NCBI RefSeq assembly: GCF_032362555.1
Contig: NC_083535.1
Span: 434,001-498,000 of the forward strand
Length of the DNA stretch: 64,000 nt
Direction of reading: 5' to 3'
From: Amyelois transitella
Lineage: Eukaryota; Arthropoda; Insecta; Lepidoptera; Pyralidae
Shown: piece by piece, positions 21,724 through 35,557 of the stretch
Numbering within the stretch: position 1 is the stretch's first letter
Layout of the letters: each line of letters opens with the position of its first letter
Made by a program: the position numbers and the translations under genes
Notes under the pieces: generated by a model
Told to the model about the DNA's origin: nothing
The model's input: the letters and a program-made list of their open reading frames with translations, nothing else
Databases searched by the model: none

Positions 21724-23934
21724 ATGTTATACATTTTTGAAGATTATAACCTTTAGTAATAGATATTTCGGCTAATGTCAATTTGGATTCTGTCCTAAGT
21801 TCAGTACCTGGCTGTATATAATTTCAATTAATATACAAAAAATAATATTATTTTTATTATAATATGGAATAGTGGTAAGGATTTTTTTTTGTAAGGTTTA
21901 GTTAATTCAATGCATTTATTAACAATTCAATGGTTAATGTTTAAGTCTGATTGTTACTGCCCAACTTTGAGGAGTTTTAACATAATCTTTCATAGGAATA
22001 GTAAAAAAAAAAAACTAAAAAATAAAAAAGCAAAAAAAAAAGTTATTAACCAAGTTATTAACTACATGGTATTCATTAATGTGTCTTTATCTTTTCCCAC
22101 ATTATAGTTGGTGGGCTCTACTAGTAAATATACAGGTTAGGACAGGTTGTCCTTGGTTTAAAGTTGGATGGATATACCACTTTTTATCAATTTAATACAT
22201 GGTGTTAACATCCAATTCGCCAAAGGGGATAGGGTACAGTTAGATTTTAAAGATTTTCAATTTTCATCAAGATTAGATGTATGAATCTATTAGGTATATT
22301 CATATAATAGGTAAACATATTGGTGTCTATAATCGCATTTATCTAATGGAAATCTTTCCCAATTTAAAAGCAAGTACATTTTTGACTTAAATTATATTCA
22401 GTATACTTATGACATGATGTATGACATGATGTTATGTTATAAATGTTTCGTTATATTCATTTAATTTCGTTATATTTAAATCTATATTATGTTATTGGCG
22501 TGTGTAGTAAGTTTGGGGTGCTATTATGTGATACATGACGTGAGTAAATGATTTCCGTATAGGAATTTGGATGTCATCCTGGCTTGGTGAGATTGTTTAA
22601 GGCTGTAAGCGAACGAAGTGAAAAGTAGGGTAGTTTCGTTTTAAACGTGGTACAAAAATAATGCCAACAATTTTAGTAATTTAATTTAAGTAATCTGCTA
22701 ATATTCCTCTGTTGTCACTTTAAGATTATTTATAATTATTATTTTTTCAGTTTATGGGAACTGTATACAAAATATTATTTATTTAGATTGGTATGAAGTT
22801 ATTATTATACCTACGTGTCTATTTAATTAGAATTAGGCATGTATTAATCATCGTTAATTAATCAATATCCATGTATTCAATAAGCAAAATAAATATGATT
22901 TTTTTTCTTTCCCTCCAATTACTCTTTTATTTTTTCCATTCACCTAAAGCAAAGTTTGATAACCTGTCTGTCCATCATAGTTTGGCCCGGTTTCCGCCAA
23001 GGCGAAGAGAGGAGATGTACTGCGATGCTGGCAGGTTATTTCCACCAAAGCGAAGAGATGTTTGCAGAGGGAGGTCAAGACAAGTACTATCTACTATTAG
23101 AATAAATGAGTAGGCATGTAACACCTTCGTCTTCAGCGTCGCTTACCGTGAGTGGAGATGAAATACAAATACCAAATCTAACTTATTGAATAAAAAACGC
23201 TCAAACTTAGAAGGTATTAGGAGCGTGGGCGCCGTGCGACTCTTCCCGAAGCCCGGTGACAGTAAAGGACTTATGTATTTTCGATTAACGAACAAACATA
23301 CATTGATCACGTATATATCCTATATGGGGTAGACAGAGACAAAAGTTTTAACGACGCGACGGTAAAAATACTCTTCACCTTATGTTTAGTTGAATATTTC
23401 AAGTATGTAGTCTACCTATCTCTTCGTAGAAGTAAGAAGCGGGTTTTACAGTGTGAAGGTAAGAAGTGAAGAGAACATCATTCGAGATCCTGGCTGCGTG
23501 AGTAATGCCTTAGCTAGCAAGCATAAATAAAATTGTGACATTGACATATGAAATATTTAGTAGTCAATGTCAGTTTTAGAAAGTTTTTCCCATGTTACCA
23601 ACTCGTGCTATCAGTACGTAGTACGGCGCTTTATTGACCACTGCAGCGTCTACAGTTCAAATTCTTATAAATAGGTACAATATGAACCCTGTTGGGCATC
23701 GCAATAATATGGAACGGCGGGCAGGTTTATGTCGGCTATTATGTTGAATATAACAATAAAAAAAATGTCGTAATAAATTTTGAGAGATCATTAATAAGTT
23801 ATTCAAAATGAATATAATTTATAACATGTTTTTAATTGATAAAATGATATATAAAAATAAAAAATAATTTAAATGTCAATATTTCTATCGTTTAAAAACT
23901 CGTCCAGTGTATAGTAGCATTTATCGGTCAAAAG
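21724..23934. other. Intergenic AT-rich stretch
   Basis: Nothing coding. About 22980-23085 carries two related blocks (GTTTCCGCCAAGGCGAAGAG and TTTCCACCAAAGCGAAGAGA), probably a decayed repeat. About 23285-23345 is a worn SINE-A tail (CACGTATATATCCTATATGG). Confidence 0.4.
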
Positions 23935-24036
23935 GTTTAAGGGATAGGCTTACAAACTTGATATTCTTTTTTTAGGCGATGATGACGAAATGGAGTTGTC
24001 CTGTTCTGTTTTTATTGGTGCCGGGAACCACACGGC
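23935..24036. mobile_element. Fold-back SINE-A remnant
   Basis: The left half (AAGGGATAGGCTTACAAACT, then TTTTTAGGCGATG) reads in plus orientation and the right half (AATGGAGTTGTCC, GGTGCCGGGAACCACACGGC) in minus orientation, so two head regions face each other without the tail. Confidence 0.6.
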
Positions 24037-24504
24037 ATCAATATAAAAAGAACAAGAATATAGTTATCGTGTAATTACTGTAATTTTTGTGGAATTATTA
24101 ATAGACGGCGGTTTTTTTTAAATTGTTCGCTAGCTTTTATTGTCTTACATATTTTTCCAATTTAGCGCTTATTTAAGACCGAACTAGCGCGCCTTCTCGT
24201 CGGAGACAGCTTGTAACACCATGTTTATCTGATTGGTTGGATTGCGTTGCGTGCTATCTCAGACGCTAGTAGGGCTAGGATTTCAGTGATAAATTTAATT
24301 CAGTTTCTTTTTTATTTTCTTACAATAAAGTTGGACTCTGCTATGCTTTGAGTAATAGCTTAATCATGAAAGGTTCGCTGTGTCTAATTTAATTAAAGCG
24401 ATAATTTTTAATTGATTGCGGTGTTGAGTTGTAGTTACCTACCCTACAGAATAATAATCAACGAACTCATTTTCACCCATGCTAATAACTACATTCACTT
24501 CAAG

Positions 24505-26313
24505 ATGGACCGCTGGTATTTATTAGTGTTAACTATCGTATTTTCTGTAGCTATAGTGAACAGTGCAGTTATATTAAATGACGGCGATTTAGACGAACAA
24601 GGGCTGTACAGTAAGTTAGACAATGTTGTTATTTTAACGCAAAGAAACTTCGAGAGAAAAGTATACGGACAGAAACATGCCACAATCGTTCAGTTTTACA
24701 ATAGTTTCTGCGGACATTGTAGAGCTTTTGCCCCTAAATTTAAATCTATGGCTATTGACTTTGCACCATGGAAAAATATAATAGTCCTGGCAGTGATGGA
24801 TTGTTCTGTCGAAGAAAATAATGAAGTATGTCGGCAGTTCGAAGTAATGGCGTACCCGTCGCTGCGATACCTGCATGAACATTATACAAAGGCAAATGAT
24901 AATGTCGGTGATCGCATCGTAATGACTGACACGGCAGAAAAACTTAAAGATCAGATTATCACTAAGATGCTTACAGAGCAAGCAAAAGGCAGATTACCTT
25001 TTGCTCCTGATTTCAAAATCAAAACATACCCCTCCTTTCAGTCTGCAATGAAAGAAAAGCCAAGTGATGTGATTTACACAGTTCTTGTGTTTGAAAATGA
25101 CAATTCTACTATTGGACCCGAACTCGCATTAGATTTGAGTGATTTTCCTCATGTTCTAGTAAAAAGAGTATATCAAAACAGTGAGCTAGCGACAATGGCA
25201 CAAATAAGGCACTTCCCAGCCGTTGCTATTCTTGAAGCGAATTCACAACCAACAGTCTTCAATCCCAAACCTGCATCTAAATTTAATTTGTTAGAATCAG
25301 TCAAGTCATATCTTGCATCCAAAAACTATGTCTTCCCAATTCGTGATTTAGAAGTTACAGATATAAACACAAAACAAAATGAATTACAAAAATATGATAC
25401 AGTACAGTCTGATGTAGTATACTACAGTGATTTAGAAAAAACAATTAAAACAAGCTTGACAACAGAAATCACAAGACACAGAACTGTTACTGGTGAAGCT
25501 CTCACCGCATTATTAAATTATTTAGCAGTCCTGAGAAGTGTATTCCCGGCCCGAGGGAATCTCAGAGATTATATCGTAGAGTTGTATGTCACACTGAGTG
25601 GGAAAAATGAGTGGGCCGGAAGTGAAATATATGATATTGTGAAACGCTTGGAAACCACTCATGCACCAGTTTATGTAACCAATTTAGAGTATATCGGATG
25701 CAAAGGCAGTCAAGCTAAATACAGAGGTTACAGCTGCGGCCTTTGGACTTTATTCCACACACTGACTGTGAATGCGGCCCTTACTGCGGGCACCGAGGGC
25801 CCTGATGTCTTGAAAGCTATGCACGGATATGTCAAACACTTCTTTGGTTGTACAGAATGCGCCCAACACTTCCAAGACATGGCAGCTAGGAACAAAATAT
25901 TTGATGTCAAAGAAAACGACAAGGCCGTGCTCTGGTTGTGGATATCACACAATGAAGTGAATTTACGCTTAGCGGGAGACGTGACAGAAGATCCGGATCA
26001 TCCCAAGATCCAGTACCCGAGTGTGGCGAGGTGTCTGGACTGCAGAGATGGCAGCGGCCGCTGGAACCTGCCCGCCGTCTACCAGTACCTGTTGTCTGTT
26101 TACAAGGCGGATAACATTAGAGACGTGACCAGAAGACCGGGCATAGCCTCTGCGGCGGGGCCCTTCTCCAATTTGGACTCGGGGATGTCTCTTCTCCAAT
26201 TTGGCCTCCTGTACATATTCTGTTTATTTTTTCTTATATTAGTCATAAGATACTTCTTAACAAAAAGATTTTACAGAAAACGTCTTTACAAGTATGGAAG
26301 GGGTAAAGTATAA
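24505..26313 (+). CDS. QSOX: Quiescin/sulfhydryl oxidase (QSOX), secretory-pathway disulfide former
   Basis: A 602-aa single-exon protein; family members oxidise thiols of secreted proteins with O2 via FAD. Residues 1-21 are a signal peptide (MDRWYLLVLTIVFSVAIVNS). Residues ~40-160 are a thioredoxin domain with the CGHC active site at 69-72. A second thioredoxin-like region follows (~165-275). The Erv/ALR FAD domain spans ~395-515: YSCGLWTLFHTLTVNAA at 409, the redox pair CTEC at 449-452, LWLWISHNEVN at 476, and CLDC at 510-513. A single transmembrane segment (~564-583) precedes a basic tail, so it is Golgi/ER- or surface-anchored. The ATG at 24505 is chosen because it opens the signal peptide; the longer frame upstream begins without ATG. 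An ATTGGTTGG CCAAT-type motif lies near 24233. Confidence 0.93.
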   Translation: MDRWYLLVLTIVFSVAIVNSAVILNDGDLDEQGLYSKLDNVVILTQRNFERKVYGQKHATIVQFYNSFCGHCRAFAPKFKSMAIDFAPWKNIIVLAVMDCSVEENNEVCRQFEVMAYPSLRYLHEHYTKANDNVGDRIVMTDTAEKLKDQIITKMLTEQAKGRLPFAPDFKIKTYPSFQSAMKEKPSDVIYTVLVFENDNSTIGPELALDLSDFPHVLVKRVYQNSELATMAQIRHFPAVAILEANSQPTVFNPKPASKFNLLESVKSYLASKNYVFPIRDLEVTDINTKQNELQKYDTVQSDVVYYSDLEKTIKTSLTTEITRHRTVTGEALTALLNYLAVLRSVFPARGNLRDYIVELYVTLSGKNEWAGSEIYDIVKRLETTHAPVYVTNLEYIGCKGSQAKYRGYSCGLWTLFHTLTVNAALTAGTEGPDVLKAMHGYVKHFFGCTECAQHFQDMAARNKIFDVKENDKAVLWLWISHNEVNLRLAGDVTEDPDHPKIQYPSVARCLDCRDGSGRWNLPAVYQYLLSVYKADNIRDVTRRPGIASAAGPFSNLDSGMSLLQFGLLYIFCLFFLILVIRYFLTKRFYRKRLYKYGRGKV

Positions 26314-28912
26314 CATTGAATTAAATTTTCACTACATTAGCTGGTCACATCTTTCCAAATAGGTTGGCCGTAAAACTGATTTAGTAAAATATTTTATTGA
26401 CAGAGTATACTACATACTTTCTATTAATACATTTATTCATTTCCCTTCCAAACAAAGTTTTGCTTACTAAATATCCATTTTTATGGCCAATTAGACCTGT
26501 TATTATTGGGCTTTTGTGTTTGTGTTCTCACTTTGTTTTGTGCCTTCATAGGGTTCCAAAACTAATGGTAAAACGTTATTAGTTTAACAGCTTAAAGCCT
26601 CTGAAAAGTGGCCTCTAATATTAATTGTTTTATAAATAATTTGACCCAGTGGCTTTTTTCCCATTAGGATTATGTTTTCCAGAGAAAACAAAATATTTTC
26701 TAGTAACTGACAAGCACCACAATGGGGTGTATGATTTGTCAATGACCAACATTGGTGCTAATCAACCCACCACGAATATTGTCTTTGTTATTGCTATATA
26801 AAAAGGGGCATTTGTTTGTGGGATTTTATCAAATTTTCAATACATATTTAATTTACTTTGTTATTCCGTCTAACTGACACCATCATAAAATTTTCGCACT
26901 ATGTTTCAATATTCATAATGTTTATAATTATGTTATCTGTCTAGTGAAAAGTAGATTTTTTAAAATACAGACAGACAGACGCTTTGCAATGAATCCCATT
27001 AAGAGTCCTAAAAATATTATCTCTTTATTTGACTTTGTCTGTCATCATAACATAGTTAACACCTATTAGTTATAATTTAACTTTTCAATTAACCAGTAAG
27101 AAGGCTTACTACAAATGAACTTGAACTAGTTAATTATAAACTATCAGTGTTGGCAATCTTGTGGTGACATGGTCTTACCCTCCATGGAATTTTCCAACAA
27201 GTCAAACCCACAAAGTCTTCCTTAAGTTAAGGTAAAATAATAGCATGAAAGTGACGTCAATACTCGTTGCCTTATTTATAACACAAAATGTCCTAACTCG
27301 AGATATTTCTAGAATTACGTAAGTAAATAAATCAGAAAATCAAACAAATGCTTGCGTGTTAATGGAAACATCTTTATGATGTTTAATCTCGCCTCAGGTG
27401 GCACAGTTTAAATAAATTAACACGCTATTGTAAAGACGGAGAACAATAAGTTTAGTTTGGTTACACTGTGTAAGTATTGCTATTCATGGTTAGTGATGGA
27501 TTGACATAATCTAGTTTCATTTATATTATTTTACCGTTTTTTTGTTTGATTCGTATCCAATTTACCCCAATAGCTCTCTAAAGTCTTCATTCTGGTATAA
27601 TCAGAAAATGATTAAGACAATCATTGTTTTAAAAGGAAGACATTTTGTGTACAGAAACTCAATGAAAAATTGTTGAAAACAGAGGGAAAATTGGTGAAAT
27701 TCCTAATTTACCGAAGTTGGCGACCAACAATCATCAATTCCAATCAGTTTCACAAAGGGTTTCTTTTATTCAATGATATGCATGTATGTATTCCATGATG
27801 ACCGCAGGCATGTTTATTTTCACTCACGAACATAACATTTGGTCACGCATTACGGGTGCGTTGGTGACAGAGCCATCTAGTTTATATTTTTACGTTAAAT
27901 CACAAAAATGGGCCAACCACTTCCATACTGCGATAGTTAGGGTAGGAAAATAGTGAATTATTATTTATTGAAGTAATAGTAAGTTAAATAATTAAACTTT
28001 GTTATTTATTTATTTTTATACAGATTTATTTTTGCCAAAATTAATATAATTCCAATTTATCGAGTTTGTTATTGAGTACATATAAATATCTTTGTTATAC
28101 AATTTAAATATTTAAGACCACTCATTTAAGTATACATAAAAAAAAATTCAGAGACTTACTATTTTTTTGGCAAATTCAGTATACGGAATTGAACAAATTC
28201 ACATTTACAGGAATACTTTTATTTTCCAAAAAAAAGAAAAAAAAATTTGGGAATAGGGAAATCAGTTCCCAACAAATATATAATACCGACGTTCTAATTC
28301 TGTCATTAGTTTCATATACTGACCATTGAGCCTTTAAAATAGTTCAATTAGATATTTTTGATATGATACCGATATAATGACATATCAACGAGAACTGCCT
28401 AGTGTTTAACTAATACATATATAGTAGATGCTTTTGATCTAGATAATAAATGATACGTATGTTACATGTGGTCAATAGAATCGCTAGATAATTGTTACCG
28501 TTACATTCCGTTAGTACAAAAATAAATGTCGCGAATTTTGAAGTACGTATCGCAAATAAGATATACCAGTTATACATAAGAAGATGACATTAAAAGTTAA
28601 TTGTTTATAGTATGTTGTTTCACTTTGAATTGCTTTTTATTACCTTTAAAATAATATGTTTGTTTTATATTCGTGACAGTTTGGTTCTCCACGTCTGGTC
28701 CAAAATGGCGTCTATGTAGGCAAAGGTCAGTTGAGGTTATCTAGATATTTTGAATTTGCTGTGGTGGAGGGTTCTGTTCGTTAATAGTAAGCTGCTAATA
28801 TGTCCACAAATTGCTTGTAATTGCCTATTGTTTTGAGCTAAGTTTCCGTTTCGGGTAACAGATGACGCAAATAGATTTGCCGCCAATAATGCTGATTACA
28901 TAGATGTTTAAT

Positions 28913-28976
28913 TAAATTTGTCGTTCTGACTTTAGAGTGGATGATTATCCACTCTAAAGTCAGAACGACAAATTTA
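28913..28976. repeat. Perfect 30-bp inverted repeat with 4-base loop
   Basis: Arms 28913-28942 and 28947-28976 are exact complements around the loop GATT; the arm starts TAAATTTGTCGTTCTGAC. As RNA it would be a very stable hairpin. No flanking duplication or coding content identifies it as a transposon end. Confidence 0.8.
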
Positions 28977-31900
28977 CCAATCGGTAAAAAACAAAATGGG
29001 CCAGGTTATAAAAGAAACTAATCATTTTCATCTCTATGAGACAGTTTGATTTGCCTAACAAACTGTAAAAATAATTTTAAATATAAAGTATAAATCTATA
29101 AATTTTACATGTAGGTACTGTTGCGTCCTTATTATGTTTGGCAAGATAATAAAACCAAAACAAATTAAAAAAAAACTTAAGTATTTCTTTTCCAATTCCA
29201 ACCGTTTCTTTAATTTAAAATAAGTACATCATAACTGATCTAATTATTCAAATGAGGACTTAAAACTTTAATAAAAAATATTAGGACTTTAAACAGGACG
29301 GTGGAAACTTAAGGTATATTGAAATAGGGAAAGGGTTAATATGAAGATTTGTTATATAAATTGAAAACCTTGTTGTACTCATATTTTATTTTCGATACTT
29401 ACATACGATATTTCTCAAATAACGTCAGTCAACTTAGTTACATTTTATTTTAATGTCACTTACAAAGCGTAGGTACCTTATCAGTCTTACGACAAAGTAC
29501 CAATTAGGTATTTACATCAAGGTTTATTTGTTCTCCTTATTTTAATAGTACAATAGTTTGCACTTGATGTACCTAGATGAAATGAGATTTAAATGAAAAC
29601 CAATTTATAATTATTAAATTAAGATAGGGAGGTAGGTTACAAGAGGTATTGGTGACGTAAAATTTCTAAATGATTATAGCTAAGACAGTGCCTAGGTAAT
29701 CATCATCACCACTCAATAATCACATATCTCGCTTATCAAATGGGTATTTCCAGTCGATTCGCCACGTTGACGGCACTAATATTAACTGCCCACTGCCTCT
29801 TGTCTGTCGTTTTAACATCACGAATACTAAATGGCGACCAAGATCAAATTAATTAACCTTCGGAAATAAATAATTATATTTCTCATTCCACAATTAAGTA
29901 ACTCAGAAAAAAATGTTCACCCTGGATAGGAATTATCACATTTCATTTTTCACCATATCTTGTATACGTCCACCAATACTTGATATTTTCAATGCCTATC
30001 TTCGTAATAGTTTTATTAAGGTAGGAGGGGACTCCGTTCATCTTAATGACATTTATTTGATACTCGTAAGAAAACTAATTAATATTGCAGAAAACTGCTT
30101 TAATTTAATTGAATTTATCAGCAATTGGCTTCTAAACGGGGTCCGCAGGACTGAGCCTGTGAATGATAATTTGCATGAGATTTGCAATCTGCTTTTTGCA
30201 TGACACGAAACTAAGGACATTTCTCTATCCCGAGCCGCTTTGTGCCACCTTTACGTCGCATGTTTTACGAGATTGTATGCAACATCATTTCCGTATTTCC
30301 GTGGATCACCATGTATGTAGAAAATTAATAGTCAAATAAACTGTAAGAGAAACGTCTTGACGATGGGTTGTGCAATGGCCATCTAAGATGGATTAGGTTC
30401 ATCAGGGCGAGGTCGCGGAGGAATAGCGTAATGGCTGAGTTAGGTCTTAATTGGTCCTAAAAATAAATAGCTTTTTAGCTAAGTACCTCAAAATCCCGAT
30501 TTTAAATCGATGTCGAGAATAATTCCGTCAAAAGCAAGTTATTTTGAAACGAGGAATATTTATTAAATGTGTAGGTACTTCATTCTATTACTAACAATCA
30601 TGTTCACTACAGTCAGTCAGTTATTAAGATTGATGCCCGTTTGATAGGCCAATAACCTGTTTCTATTGCGCACTTGGTCACATCACACAACCTATACTTA
30701 AGACTAACACTGGAGATAGCACGTAACAAATCTCTACACCGTAATTTAGTAATTATTAACGCAAAGTATTGAAACAGTATTATTACAAAAAAAGAAAAAC
30801 AATAGAAAAATAAACTGGCTCTCTTAACCTATATTTTCAATTTATAGATCTATATGTTCAAGATAATTAAGTATAAGTAATAAAATTAGTATTTAAATTA
30901 GGTTGATTTATCGACCGAAATCAAAATATTAAAGAAAAAAAATTTAAACTCTATTAAACCCTAATATTTTTAATGTGATGTAAACTGTTATAATATATTT
31001 AATTACATTTCAGGTTTACGTAACATGCTGTTGCCGACGCTATTTAGGACTCTTCTAAATTGTCACCGAAGAATTGCTTTTTGGAGCTTAGTCACGTAGG
31101 ACTGCAAACTAATGTCAGTGGATTGTCAGCACCACCATTAAAAATCTACGTAAATTATGGTTCATTACGATCCTGGCCCGAAATCTTAACCGCTGTGGGT
31201 AAGGTTATTTAACGGAATTTTAACTGGGTTAGGAATTTTAGTCTGAATCGGAATAATCGTAAAATATGATGTAAATTTATAGAGAGTTTAAGTTCAGTCA
31301 GTAAGTTATATCATGTGATTGTTTACAACGACATAAATTAGTTCGAAGTATTGGCTAAGAATAATTCTTGACATTTACTGTTGTTTTATCATACGTGACA
31401 CATTTATACTTCTGTTTCTTTAAATTGCCTGAATATATTAAATAAAAATAATCTAAAATATGTGTTATTAAAAATGCAATTATCAAATCGGCCTTTTGCA
31501 TTCCGAGGTCAAAAGTGAAAACCACCGACTGTTATTTTGTACCACTTTTACTGCAAATTATCTTTTATCCATTAAGTATTTTAAAGAGACACAAAACTTT
31601 TGTAATCAAATTCTTGAAATATAAACAGCTTGTTATTTTGAAATAAATTAATAATATTCATAAGGTCGACAATCCAAGTTTTTTTTAATGATTTTCCTAT
31701 AATGTGTCAAAATTTTAAAATTTATAATGTTCATCCAATTGTTGCAAATTCTTACCATATGTTATGATATTGTGTAGATCACTCCCATATTTGTAGGATA
31801 TGAAGTAGATTTCTAATACGTGGAAATAATAAATTAGGTACTGACGTAAATTCAATTAAGTGTACGAAGAAGCCGTAGATATACACATAGCTTTACTAAA

Positions 31901-34900
31901 AATGGGCCACAACATAATTTGAATAGTTACCTTGAGTCTTAGCCGTGTGTAGATACAGATAATAAAATGTACTCCATTTGCATGTCATTAGGGATTTTAG
32001 TGAAGGGTTTTTGAAATATTTTTAATGTCTTTTTTATTGAGAGACGAGCATAGCCTACGGGCGTCTGAACTATCTTTATTCCAAACTCTGTAATGTGTTT
32101 TATAAAAGTCATAATTTGGCTGAGTTTATCTGCCACTAATTGTATTAGAATATAAGTAAAAGAGATTTTGTAAAGTGATCTCGTGGTGAATCTAAATTTA
32201 GATTTAGATAAGATTATTGGTACAATTGTGAATAGTTGTATAATACTTTCATACGTGACGCACTATCAGTGAGGTTATTCAATTGTAGTTTAAATGTTTT
32301 TTGTACAAATTTTGTGGGAGATCGTGACTAATTTTATTTTCAGTTACATATTTCCAACAACTATTGTCAATTTAAATGTGGCCCTGGCCTTTTTGGTTAA
32401 TATTTAATGACATTTTGTCTTGGACCAACAGTATCTGGTAAATATTAAAAAAAATAATTATAAGTGTAACCTTATTATTTTACTGTAGAACGACATGTTG
32501 ACTGAAAATATGGTTACCCAGTGATTGCCAATTATAATAATTACCCAGTCTAAGCATTTAAGACGGCTGTAATCTGTGATTCATATTTCATTTGATAAAT
32601 ATAAGTTATTTAACATTCACAAGCAGTATTTTCTTTTTTACGAGAGAAACCCAACCTTGTTATGAACTAAGGTAATAAATAGGTGAATACAAATAAAACA
32701 CATGTTATATTTTCGAATTTAATGAATATATTTTGATAAAAAAACACATCAATACACATACATACATAAGTTATTGGAAAAATTGTGATTCACACAAAGA
32801 AACTAAATAATTGTGCCACTCTTAGTGCATCAATATATTGCCGATTTACTTTTTCAAAACTCTTACGGTAAACGACTTAGTATTTAAAAAAAAAATAACA
32901 GTAAAGTGTGCTATTTGAATAATTACATTTCCATCTACATGTTTTGCTTAAAATTGCTACTTATTCGGAGATATAAATATGAAATCGTTAAAAAAATATG
33001 ACAGATTATTTATACGTACTATAATGGCACTGATAACATTTTTAAAGACATACACGTATGGTGTGTTTTGATCATAAATCCTAATAATTTTAGTGACTAG
33101 ACAAAGCTCCAGTTAAAAATATGAAAATAAATACTGAATTGAATTAGACAGAGTCTTTATAACCAAAGTCGTCTGTGGTATTATTTTCATTGATTATTTT
33201 CGAATTGATTTTCATAATTACAAATTAAATCATTATTCAATTAAATTTGAAATATTAATTTAGTTTTTATAATTATTCACTTTGGATGACAAGATATTAA
33301 TTAGTAAGTAGTGGAAAGTAATTATTAAAAAATATGTAACAGGACATTAAAATAATCGGCGGTGATTTGTGCATTCTAATCCTAAGTTAATTAAATCAAA
33401 ATAATTGTACTTTCATGCAATAATACACAATCGCTTAAAACTAATTTAACTGTATAAATAATAATAAAAATATACAAAATTCTAATTTGAATATGGCACT
33501 AGAGGCCTTAGTAAAATGAGGTAACCCAAATTATGTATTTCACTTACAGCTTACCACTACGCTAGAACGCAGGTAAATATCATCAGAACATTTTATGGTA
33601 TCTATCTATGCAAAATTTTCCGTGAATATTTTTGTTTACACCTTAAAAAAATATCAAAAGTAAGCAGAAATATTCACGTTCTTAAAGAGATTCCATACAT
33701 AATCAATCTTCTATTTTGTCCCGGAAAATAATTATGTACGTCACCAAACTAATCATCTGATGTTGTATTAAATAATTAATAAATAATATTAAAATAAAAA
33801 ATATTATTAAAAATAAAAATATATAAATTAATCAAATATTAAAATAAAATTGAACTACAATCACATTGTAGAATTTAGTTGTAAAGACAATTATTACATA
33901 ACGAATCCTTGCCGTCGTATGTACATTAGGTACTGAAGAAGAGTATATAACTAATAATTAATTATAAAGGTGAGGCCAATACGGACATGTCTAGCTCGAC
34001 TTGATGGTCACACATTGAAATCTTATGAAAACTACAACGGTAGTAGTATACATGTTTTTAGAAAAGGGCTTCTCAATAAGTCTACGAACGCACTAAATTA
34101 CAATTATTATTAAATTTTCTAAACTGCACTTTTTTTGAACACCAAACATTATTTACCCTAACGACAGTTTAGCTAAATAAAAAAATATAGGTATTTTTTT
34201 TTTTTGTATAACAGTCATTAAATTTGTAACCATCTCTACATAGGGGAAAAATTTAGGCAATTGGTCAAAAATTGTTTATATATTTTTTTTAATTAACGTA
34301 CATTACAAATCTTGTACATTTAGACGTTATAACTACACAGACGATTATATGCCGCACGTGGCGCGTCCTAAAGAGAATTAACTCTTAATCCGATAAGAAG
34401 CAATCAAAACCAACTCTGATATTCACGTTTCATTTATAATTATAGCCGTATAAATTAATTATTATAAAGTTGACTTGTTAATTAAATTAAACTTTAATTT
34501 TGTAAAATATGCAGGCCAAGATATAATTTTTAATTAAATAGCTTTAACACAAACATTTTATCATTCTCTATTTCTGATAAGGTACTTTAAGATTGCTTTT
34601 ATCGAACTAGCCAAGCGAATATGCCGTTATAAAAGATTCGAGTTATTTAGTCAACATTTTACTTAATTTTTATCTTTTAGTCTGTTATCGTTACTCAGAT
34701 ATTAGCCAATATGAGAGAGTTGCGATATCACAAAAGATTCTAGAAATACCTATTCGTCATAATTGTTTACCAACTTTAAGTTCAAGAGGTTATCATCTAT
34801 GTCTCAAATACTCATTTATCTAAAGATCTCACGTCGCGCTATGTGAGTCTTCAAACAGGGTCTTAGAGTACTCAAAATCTCTTATAACACATTTTTGGCA

Positions 34901-35557
34901 TTAGGTTAAGCTCACCAAGCACTAACATCATCCAACATACACAATATTTTGCACTGCCTGCCCGTTTCCCTTAGTAGAACCAATCGTCACCTCTGCCGGC
35001 TTTTTCCAAGCTGTTTCCCAAATACCAACCCATTTTAAGCGGAGGCATCTGCTCATTTCTTTCTTCAAATAGTATAGATAAATCTACACCTACCGAGACT
35101 TTGAGTAGATGGATTTCACTTAAAATGTGTTTGAAATATTTGGGCGTATATAGTTTTTTTTTTACGAAAATAGTTACATATATTGAAAAATATGCACTGT
35201 CCGTTCGTTTAGTTACTGTCACTGTTCTGTGACTTCGCTCATTGCAGACAAAATGCTGTTCAATCTTCAAATCATTCCAAAATGAACATGAGAATTAATA
35301 CACTGTTTTATATTTTGACAAATACCAAAAACATTAAGTATTCCTTGTGGTATTTTCGACAAACTAAGGAACTATAGAAACCCGATCAGGGACACTGACT
35401 AAACGAGCCACAAGTTTTCAGTAACACTGGTTCGTCGTTCGTAGCGTAGCCTCAGTAACATAATTCACGTTATAATCGTGGCCTATATCTGTTTAACAAT
35501 AGGGGGAATGAATAATCTTAAATACAAAAGTGGCACTCGCTTTAAATGAACACTCAC

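Noticed and set aside
29913..30203. 96-aa plus ORF in the gene desert
   Set aside because: ATG-initiated but no recognisable domain, AT-driven composition, and no promoter or splice support; length is expected by chance in 10 kb.
34355..34360. CACGTG hexamer as a clock site
   Set aside because: No neighbouring gene or second site; expected frequency makes a single hexamer uninformative.
34971..35270. 99-aa minus ORF, possible partner of the 35558 exon
   Set aside because: No acceptor in phase with the candidate exon could be fixed and no motif recognised; the composition shifts midway.
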